A stretch of DNA of 64,000 nucleotides, from positions 62,001-126,000 of the forward strand of contig JAEYCM010000047.1 of the NCBI GenBank assembly GCA_023455425.1, given 5' to 3'. This DNA is from Bacillota bacterium. Its GTDB lineage: Bacteria > Bacillota > Clostridia > Christensenellales > CAG-138. The notes under the pieces are model-generated. The model was not told where the DNA came from and did not search any database. It saw nothing but the letters and a program-made list of their open reading frames with translations. Below are positions 58,540 to 64,000 of the stretch, in pieces. Numbering within the stretch: position 1 is the first letter of the stretch; the number at the start of each line of letters is the position of its first letter. The translations under genes and the position numbers were made by a program.

Positions 58540-61032
58540 TTATTCTTCTTCACCGATCAGGCGGAACTCTTCCACCATGGCCCTTAGCATATCCGCCTGT
58601 CCGGAAAGCTCCTCGGCAGTGGCTGCGCTCTGTTCTGCCGTTGCGGAATTCTGTTGCACCATGTTGCTCATCATGGAAAGCCCCATATTGACCTGCGCAA
58701 TGCCGGTAGCCTGCTCGTTGGAGGCCTCTGCGATTTGCTTGACAAGCGCCGCAGACTGCTCCACGCTTTCGGTAATTTCCTGCAGGGCGGAGGAGGTGTC
58801 GTTTGCAATACGCGTCCCCGCGGCAGCCTTTCTGATGGAATTGTTGATGAGCGCCGTCGTATCCTTTGCGGCGTTGGCGGATTTCTGCGCAAGGTTCCGT
58901 ACTTCGTCCGCCACCACGGCGAAACCGCGTCCGTACTGCCCGGCACGCGCCGCCTCAATAGCTGCGTTGAGCGAGAGGATGCTTGTCTGGAAGGCGATAT
59001 CGTCGATCACCTTGATGATTTTGCCGATATTGCCAGCTGTCTCGTTAATGGCCTCCATTGCGACCTGCAGCGCATGCATCCGCTTGTTGCCCTTCTGCGC
59101 GTTTTCCTGGGCGGCCGCACTCAGCTCGCTTGCGGTCATTGCGCGCGCGGCGTTGCGCTTGGTGTGGTCGGCAAGGTCGGAAACGGTCGCGTTGAGTTCT
59201 TCAATGGAGCCTGCCTGTTCCACGGAAGCCTGGGACAATGTCTGGCTGCCCGCCGAAACCTGCATGGTGCCCGCCGCCACCTGGTCGGCCGCGGCGCCGA
59301 TCTCGTGGAGCATGTCGTTGAGGGAGGCGACGATGCCGTTGATGGAATTTTTGAGCTCCACAAAATCTCCCCGATATTCCGTGGTGATGAATACCGTCAG
59401 GTTTTTGTCGGAAAGCTCGGAAAGTACATGAGAGGTTTCGGAAATATAGCGCTTTAGTGAAGCGATGGTATCGTTGAGCGCATGCTTGATAATGGCGTGG
59501 TCGCCCTGGAATTCGCCCGTCACCCTGGCGTTGAGGTTACCAAGAGAAAGCTCATTGAGCACGTTCGCCGCTTCCTCCACGGGTGCGATCACAGCGTCGA
59601 GCGTATGGTTGACGCCTTCCACGATCTTTTTAAAATCGCCCTTGTGCTTTTCGGCGTCCGCGCGGGTTTTCAGTTCGCCCGCAAGCGCGGCCTGCACCAG
59701 CGTATCGGTATCCGCGATCATGGCCTGCAGCGAGCCGCATACGCTCATGAAGGATTTCATCAGCACGCCCACTTCGTCGTTGCGGTTGTGAACATCCAGC
59801 GTAAAGCCGGTGTTGCCTTCCGCCAGCTGCTCCGCGCCCGCCTTGAGCAGAAGGAGCGGCCTCTGTACGCTTCTGCGGACGAATACGAGCAACCCCACGA
59901 CGGAGAGCGCGATGAGCACAGCGGCAACCAGTATGGTGTTGCGGATGGCGGCGGCGCGCGCCTGTTCAATTTCGGTGATCGGCAGCCCGGAAAACAGCGC
60001 GCCTAAAATCTTGCCGTCTTTGTCTAAAAGCGGCGAGTATTTCACAGCATACCGCATGTCCGCGATGGTGGCGCGGCCCACGTATTCCTTTTTCTGCTCC
60101 AATACCACTTTTGCGACATCGGGGGCCATCTGGGTGCCGACAATGCGCACGTTGTTTTTCGTAATGGTCGTGGCCCAGCGCATGTTGCCCTTGAATACCG
60201 TAAAATCGGTGCCGTGCAGCAGCTTTTGGTTATCCAGGAGCGTTGCGTTGTTGTAATAATAGCCTGCAACAATGCAGCCGACAATTCCGGTGCGTTCCAT
60301 CTGAATGGGTACCGCGGCAAGCCGGTAGATGTTTCCGTTGGGGTCCGCGGTCAGCCGGATATCCTGATGTCCCTCAAAGGCCGTCTTCAAATAGGCCTCG
60401 GAAGCGAGGCTGTCGCCCTGCTTGTAATAGGAGCTTGTGGAATAGAGCACATTCCCCAGCCTGTCCGTCACAAACACGAACCCGGAACTGCCCACCTGAA
60501 ACTCGCTTAAATAGGAACCGATCCCCTCGGTGTTCTGCGCGGTGACTTCCTTTACAAAATTGGGGTCCTCCGCGCTCTGCGTCGCGGTATCCAGCCACGT
60601 GAGCACCTGGTCCTCCAGACTTTTAGAAAAGCTTGAGAAAGCGCGGTCCATCTGCTCGTCCATGATCCGGTCGGAAATCGCGTTTCCGCTCGTCGTCGCA
60701 AGGATGGTGCTGATGGCTACCGCCGCAATCAAAACGGGCACGACAAACAGCAGCAGTTTCCCACCAATGCTTTGGAACAGGGAGACGGCAGCCTCTTTTG
60801 CCTCCCCGTGCTTTGTAAAGACGCGCGCTTTTAGGGCGACGAACAGCCCGCCCACCTTCTTAAAAACGCCGTTCACATTTTGTAAAATGCCGTTGCCCGC
60901 CTCTTTGGCCGGGTTTTCAGCATCGGTCTTTGCCGCAGCAGAGGCGCTTTCTTTCGGGGCGGGTTTCTTTAAGCTGGCCAACGCCTTTGCGGCTGACCTG
61001 GAGAACTTCTTAAACATATTTTCCTTATCCAC
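58540..61032 (-). CDS. Methyl-accepting chemotaxis protein 3 with long cytosolic N-terminus
   Basis: 830 residues; GTG start after GAGGGGG. About 90 residues, rich in Lys, Ala and Pro (KKPAPKESASAAAKTDAENP), precede membrane segment 1 (about 92-115), which is unusual for chemoreceptors. A Cache-type sensor (about 118-370) and membrane segment 2 (about 375-397) follow, then HAMP repeats and the signalling tip SLNAAIEAARAGQYGRG. It differs from the other two receptors in the tip and lacks their EFGKY tail. A near-consensus sigma-D promoter lies upstream. Confidence 0.94.
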   Translation of the reverse strand: MDKENMFKKFSRSAAKALASLKKPAPKESASAAAKTDAENPAKEAGNGILQNVNGVFKKVGGLFVALKARVFTKHGEAKEAAVSLFQSIGGKLLLFVVPVLIAAVAISTILATTSGNAISDRIMDEQMDRAFSSFSKSLEDQVLTWLDTATQSAEDPNFVKEVTAQNTEGIGSYLSEFQVGSSGFVFVTDRLGNVLYSTSSYYKQGDSLASEAYLKTAFEGHQDIRLTADPNGNIYRLAAVPIQMERTGIVGCIVAGYYYNNATLLDNQKLLHGTDFTVFKGNMRWATTITKNNVRIVGTQMAPDVAKVVLEQKKEYVGRATIADMRYAVKYSPLLDKDGKILGALFSGLPITEIEQARAAAIRNTILVAAVLIALSVVGLLVFVRRSVQRPLLLLKAGAEQLAEGNTGFTLDVHNRNDEVGVLMKSFMSVCGSLQAMIADTDTLVQAALAGELKTRADAEKHKGDFKKIVEGVNHTLDAVIAPVEEAANVLNELSLGNLNARVTGEFQGDHAIIKHALNDTIASLKRYISETSHVLSELSDKNLTVFITTEYRGDFVELKNSINGIVASLNDMLHEIGAAADQVAAGTMQVSAGSQTLSQASVEQAGSIEELNATVSDLADHTKRNAARAMTASELSAAAQENAQKGNKRMHALQVAMEAINETAGNIGKIIKVIDDIAFQTSILSLNAAIEAARAGQYGRGFAVVADEVRNLAQKSANAAKDTTALINNSIRKAAAGTRIANDTSSALQEITESVEQSAALVKQIAEASNEQATGIAQVNMGLSMMSNMVQQNSATAEQSAATAEELSGQADMLRAMVEEFRLIGEEE

Positions 61033-61424
61033 CTGAGAACCCCCTCATCAGTCTTAAAAGAACGGTCATAGAGAAAGCCGCGGCCCGCGGCGAATAAGCG
61101 GCGCATTTCTTTTCTATATCGGCATTTTTCGCCGCGCTCTTAATATGCGGCGGCTATAAAACGGGATTTTTGCAGTCTTTATATGAAATGCGGGATGCCG
61201 GCGGGACACCGTTTTTGTTTTTCCTGCTCCGGCAACAGAAAAGAACTGCGCGCTTTGCCGGATAAAGCGCGACTGCCGGTTTTCTCAAAAGGGGCGCATA
61301 AAGCCAATGTGGGGTGCAAACGCTTAACAGAGGGATTTTACACAGATTTGATAATTCCAATATTGGCGTATAACAATCGGGATGTATGCTTGCAATGTAA
61401 AATGAATTGGAGGAAGTAATCAAC
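61033..61424. other. Divergent intergenic region, chemoreceptor 3 / pstS
   Basis: 392 bases with no convincing gene. It has the sigma-D promoter (minus) and, on the plus side, TATAAC (61369-61374) next to the palindrome CCAATATTGG (61357-61366). No clear Pho box repeats. Confidence 0.5.
61116..61142 (-). promoter_or_regulatory. Sigma-D (FliA-type) promoter of chemoreceptor 3
   Basis: Minus strand: TAAG (61142-61139), 15 bases, GCCGATAT (61123-61116), a perfect -10 element with three of four -35 bases. Confidence 0.88.
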
Positions 61425-62390
61425 ATGAAGGCAATCAAGAAGTTTGTAACCATAGCGGTCAGCGCGTTGCTGGTGCTTTCCGCGTTCGCGGGCTGCGCGC
61501 CTGCAGCCGAGACCCCCGCGGCGACCGAAGCGCCCGCGGCGACCGAAGCGCCTGCCGCAACCGAGGCGCCCGCGGCGACCGAAGCGCCTGTTTCCAGCTT
61601 TGACGCCACCCAGGATATCGTCGTTATCTCCCGTGAAGAAGGTTCCGGTACCCGCGGCGCGTTCATCGAACTCATGGGCGTAGAAGTAAAGAAGGATGAC
61701 GGCACCAAAGAAGATATGACCACCGTCGAAGCGCAGATCACCAACGATACCGCCGTCATGCTCACCACCGTTGCGGGCAATCCCTACGGCATCGGCTACA
61801 TCTCCCTCGGTTCCCTCAACGATACCGTGAAGGCCTTGCAGGTGGATGGCGTGGACGCCACCGTTGAAAACATCAAGTCCGGCACCTACAAGGTGTCCCG
61901 TCCGTTTAATATCGCCACCAAAGGCGAAGTGAGCGCGGCCGCGCAGGATTTCATCAACTTCATCATGAGCGCGGAAGGCCAGGAAGTGATCCTCGCCAAC
62001 AAGTACATCAAGATCAATGACGCCGCTCCCGCTTTTGCTCCCGCCGAAGCTTCCGGCAAGGTCGTTGTCGCCGGTTCCTCCTCCGTCACCCCGGTTATGG
62101 AAAAGCTGGTCGAAGCTTACAACGCGATCAATGCGAACGTCACCGTCGAAATCCAGCAGAGCGACTCTTCCACCGGCATCAAGAGCGCCATTGACGGCAC
62201 CTGCGACATCGGTATGGCTTCCCGCGAACTCAAGGACACCGAGCTTGCAGAAGGTCTCACCCCGACGGCCATCGCCATGGATGGCATCGCGGTCATCGTC
62301 AACAATGAAAACACCTTCGCCAACCTGACCTCCGACCAGATCCGCGCCATCTTCACCGGCGAGATCCTCAGCTGGAGCGAGGTTGCGTAA
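61425..62390 (+). CDS. pstS: Circularly permuted phosphate-binding lipoprotein PstS
   Basis: 321 residues from the ATG at 61425 after GGAGGAAG. Lipid Cys at FAGC (about 24), then a linker of four ATEAP-type repeats. The half that normally comes second is first: VVISREEGSGTRGAFIEL (about 48-65), GNPYGIGYISLGSLNDTVKAL, SRPFNIATKG. The normally N-terminal half follows: VVVAGSSSVTPVMEKLVEAY (about 213-232), DIGMASRELKD, IFTGEILSW at the end. The order is permuted relative to the usual PstS, with old termini joined. Binds phosphate for the PstCA importer. Confidence 0.93.
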   Translation: MKAIKKFVTIAVSALLVLSAFAGCAPAAETPAATEAPAATEAPAATEAPAATEAPVSSFDATQDIVVISREEGSGTRGAFIELMGVEVKKDDGTKEDMTTVEAQITNDTAVMLTTVAGNPYGIGYISLGSLNDTVKALQVDGVDATVENIKSGTYKVSRPFNIATKGEVSAAAQDFINFIMSAEGQEVILANKYIKINDAAPAFAPAEASGKVVVAGSSSVTPVMEKLVEAYNAINANVTVEIQQSDSSTGIKSAIDGTCDIGMASRELKDTELAEGLTPTAIAMDGIAVIVNNENTFANLTSDQIRAIFTGEILSWSEVA

Positions 62391-62429
62391 CGGGAACACA
62401 ACAAATAAACGCCAGCGTATGGCACTGTC

Positions 62430-62466
62430 TGCCGCCCGAAAAACGCCCCCGCGTTTTCGGGCGGCA
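62430..62466 (+). terminator. Intercistronic hairpin between pstS and pstC
   Basis: 13-bp stem TGCCGCCCGAAAA / TTTTCGGGCGGCA. No long T-run follows; likely raises pstS mRNA over the downstream genes. Confidence 0.7.
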
Positions 62467-62556
62467 AACGCGTACCATAAGATTGCTCCATGCAGATTTC
62501 TGCATATTGAAATAACCGAATCCTAAGGAAAAAAGAAAACTAACGGGGGAATGTTC

Positions 62557-63408
62557 ATGAAAAAATGGAAGGAACCGGCCATGAAAGCCGTGTTCATCGC
62601 GGCGGCGGCCACCTCCATTCTCGCAGTGGGGCTCATCTGCGTATTCCTGTTCGCAAACGGGCTTCCCGCCATATTTGAAATCGGACCGGCCAATTTTCTG
62701 CTGGGGCGGACATGGAAGCCCGGAAACGATATTTACGGCATCTTTCCCATGATCGTGGGCAGCATCTATGTCACGGCCGGGGCCATGCTCATCGGCGTGC
62801 CCATCGGGTTACTGATGGCCATATTCATGGCGCGCTTTTGCCCGCGCTGGCTCTACCGTATCTTAAAACCTGCGACGGAGCTGCTTGCGGGCATTCCCTC
62901 CGTCGTGTACGGGTTTTTCGGCCTGGTGGTCATCGTGCCCTTCGTGCGGGACCAGTTTGGCGGAAGCGGCGCATCCATGCTGACGGCCTCGGTGCTCCTT
63001 GGTATTATGATATTGCCCACCATCGTGGGCGTAGCGGAAAGCGCCATCCGCGCCGTGCCGGAAAGTTACTATGAAGGCTCGCTCGCTTTGGGCGCGACGC
63101 ATGAGCGTAGCGTGTTTTCCACGCTGGTGCCCGCCGCAAAATCCGGCCTGTTTGCCGCGGTGGTGCTGGGCATGGGCCGTGCGGTGGGGGAGACTATGGC
63201 CGTCATTATGGTGGCCGGCAATCAGGCGCGCATGCCCGCGGGGATATTAAAGGGGCTGCGTACGCTTACGGCGAACATCGTCATTGAAATGGGGTACTCC
63301 GCGGATCTGCACCGCGAGGCGCTCATCGCGACTGCCGTCGTGCTCTTTCTCTTCATCCTGATCATCAACGGGCTGTTCTCCGCGCTCAAAAGGAGGTCGA
63401 GCCTATGA
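62557..63408 (+). CDS. pstC: Phosphate ABC transporter permease PstC
   Basis: 283 residues from the ATG at 62557, seven bases after GGGGGA; ATG 62551 is too close. Six membrane segments and the ABC loop YYEGSLALGATHERSVFSTLVPAAKSG, with GRAVGETMAVIMVAGNQ typical of PstC. Stop overlaps the pstA start (ATGA). Confidence 0.95.
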   Translation: MKKWKEPAMKAVFIAAAATSILAVGLICVFLFANGLPAIFEIGPANFLLGRTWKPGNDIYGIFPMIVGSIYVTAGAMLIGVPIGLLMAIFMARFCPRWLYRILKPATELLAGIPSVVYGFFGLVVIVPFVRDQFGGSGASMLTASVLLGIMILPTIVGVAESAIRAVPESYYEGSLALGATHERSVFSTLVPAAKSGLFAAVVLGMGRAVGETMAVIMVAGNQARMPAGILKGLRTLTANIVIEMGYSADLHREALIATAVVLFLFILIINGLFSALKRRSSL

Positions 63409-64000
63409 CGGGAACGAATGCTTCCTATTATAAAACCGTCGCGCATCCGGGCAGGGGAAAAGCCATCTTCCTGCGGGCATTGGTGTACCTTGCCGCGGTT
63501 GTTACCGTGACGGTGCTGCTGTTCCTGGTTGGGTATATTTTAGTCAAAGGCGTGCCGTATCTCACGCCGGACCTGTTTGCGTGGACGTATACGTCGGAGA
63601 ACGTCTCCATGATGCCTGCCATCATCAACACCATATTGATGACGGTGCTTTCGCTTATTATCGCGGCGCCGCTTGGCATATTTGCCGCAGTCTACTTGGT
63701 GGAATACGCAAAGCGGGGCAACCGGTTTGTTTCTGCGGTGCGCGTCACGGCGGAGACGCTTGCGGGCATCCCCTCCATCGTATACGGTCTGTTTGGTCTC
63801 TTATTCTTTGTGACCCGCCTCCAGTGGGGCATGTCCCTGCTTGCGGGGGCGTTTACGCTGGCGGTCATGATTCTGCCGCTCATTATGCGCACTACCGAGG
63901 AGGCGTTAAAGGCAGTTCCCGACATGTACCGCGAAGGCAGCTTCGGCCTGGGTGCGGGGCGCTTAAGGACGGTGTTTTCCATCGTGCTGCCCGCGGCGGT
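63405..64000 (+). CDS. pstA: Phosphate ABC transporter permease PstA (truncated by window end)
   Basis: 198 residues visible. Starts ATG at 63405, overlapping pstC, with AGGAGG upstream. PSIVYGLFGLLFF and the loop YREGSFGLGAGRLRTVFSIVLPAA match PstA. The C-terminal third lies outside the window; pstB and phoU are expected next. Confidence 0.94.
   Translation, partial: MTGTNASYYKTVAHPGRGKAIFLRALVYLAAVVTVTVLLFLVGYILVKGVPYLTPDLFAWTYTSENVSMMPAIINTILMTVLSLIIAAPLGIFAAVYLVEYAKRGNRFVSAVRVTAETLAGIPSIVYGLFGLLFFVTRLQWGMSLLAGAFTLAVMILPLIMRTTEEALKAVPDMYREGSFGLGAGRLRTVFSIVLPAA

Noticed and set aside
61330..61400. Possible Pho box (TTTACACAG...) in front of pstS.
   Set aside because: Only one weak match to TT(A/T/C)ACA instead of the four direct repeats expected for PhoP.
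61183..61419. A 78-codon frame with several cysteines upstream of pstS.
   Set aside because: It covers the promoter region of pstS, lacks a ribosome site, and its Cys spacing matches no known metal-binding pattern.
61519..61590. Tandem GCGACCGAAGCGCC-type DNA repeats in pstS.
   Set aside because: These encode the ATEAP linker after the lipid anchor, a common flexible linker in Gram-positive lipoproteins; not a separate element.

Overview
The window reads as a chromosome segment of a monoderm Bacillota, most likely class Clostridia (possibly a Christensenellales-like lineage; this is inference). Evidence: strong Shine-Dalgarno sites, sigma-A promoters of TTGACA-N17-TATACT type, sigma-D type promoters in front of three chemoreceptors, a reiterative-transcription pyrG leader of the Bacillus/Clostridium type, a SipW signal peptidase with TasA-like substrates, a class B sortase, a tad locus without any outer-membrane secretin, and a spore-cortex-type GH18/LysM protein. 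Base composition is GC-rich by eye except for an AT-rich patch at about 45.7-46.8 kb. No rRNA, tRNA, CRISPR array, transposase or prophage gene was seen.

Layout. 0-6 kb: the end of a membrane protein gene, a DUF815 ATPase, a PadR/membrane-protein/DUF4097 operon, and pyrG behind an attenuator. 6-14.5 kb: two large chemoreceptors on the minus strand around an AraC-type regulator and a GapN-like dehydrogenase. 14.5-24.3 kb: a DapF-like protein lacking both catalytic cysteines, a DUF2807 lipoprotein, LysE and XRE-cupin genes around a shared promoter region, an MFS exporter, lipA-lplA and pyk. 24.7-30.3 kb: a regulator with two HTH segments, a membrane diguanylate cyclase, YegP-like and MsrAB proteins.

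30.3-40.6 kb: a Flp/Tad pilus locus preceded and interrupted by three c-di-GMP-I (GEMM) riboswitches, each followed by an intrinsic terminator. Order: riboswitch 1, TadG/beta-helix protein, riboswitch 2, about 330 bases without a gene, riboswitch 3, prepilin peptidase, Flp pilin, TadE, CpaB, TadZ, TadA, TadB, TadC, DUF192, coiled-coil protein. In each riboswitch the 3' strand next to the aptamer can pair with the 5' terminator region, which predicts that ligand binding turns transcription off. A GGDEF enzyme with an intact active site lies 1.6 kb upstream.

40.7-50 kb: housekeeping and accessory enzymes (a hydrolase, two tandem tiny paralogous proteins, WalJ-like, CPBP protease, RlmH, PhzF, nitroreductase, metallo-hydrolases, ProX-type deacylase). 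50-57 kb: a minus-strand surface module with a large VWA adhesin, SipW, two TasA/CalY-like proteins, an SPGTG-anchored protein and sortase B. 57-64 kb: a lipoprotein, a third sigma-D-driven chemoreceptor, and the pst phosphate uptake operon, whose PstS is circularly permuted. Several hairpin-rich intergenic repeats are scattered through the window.
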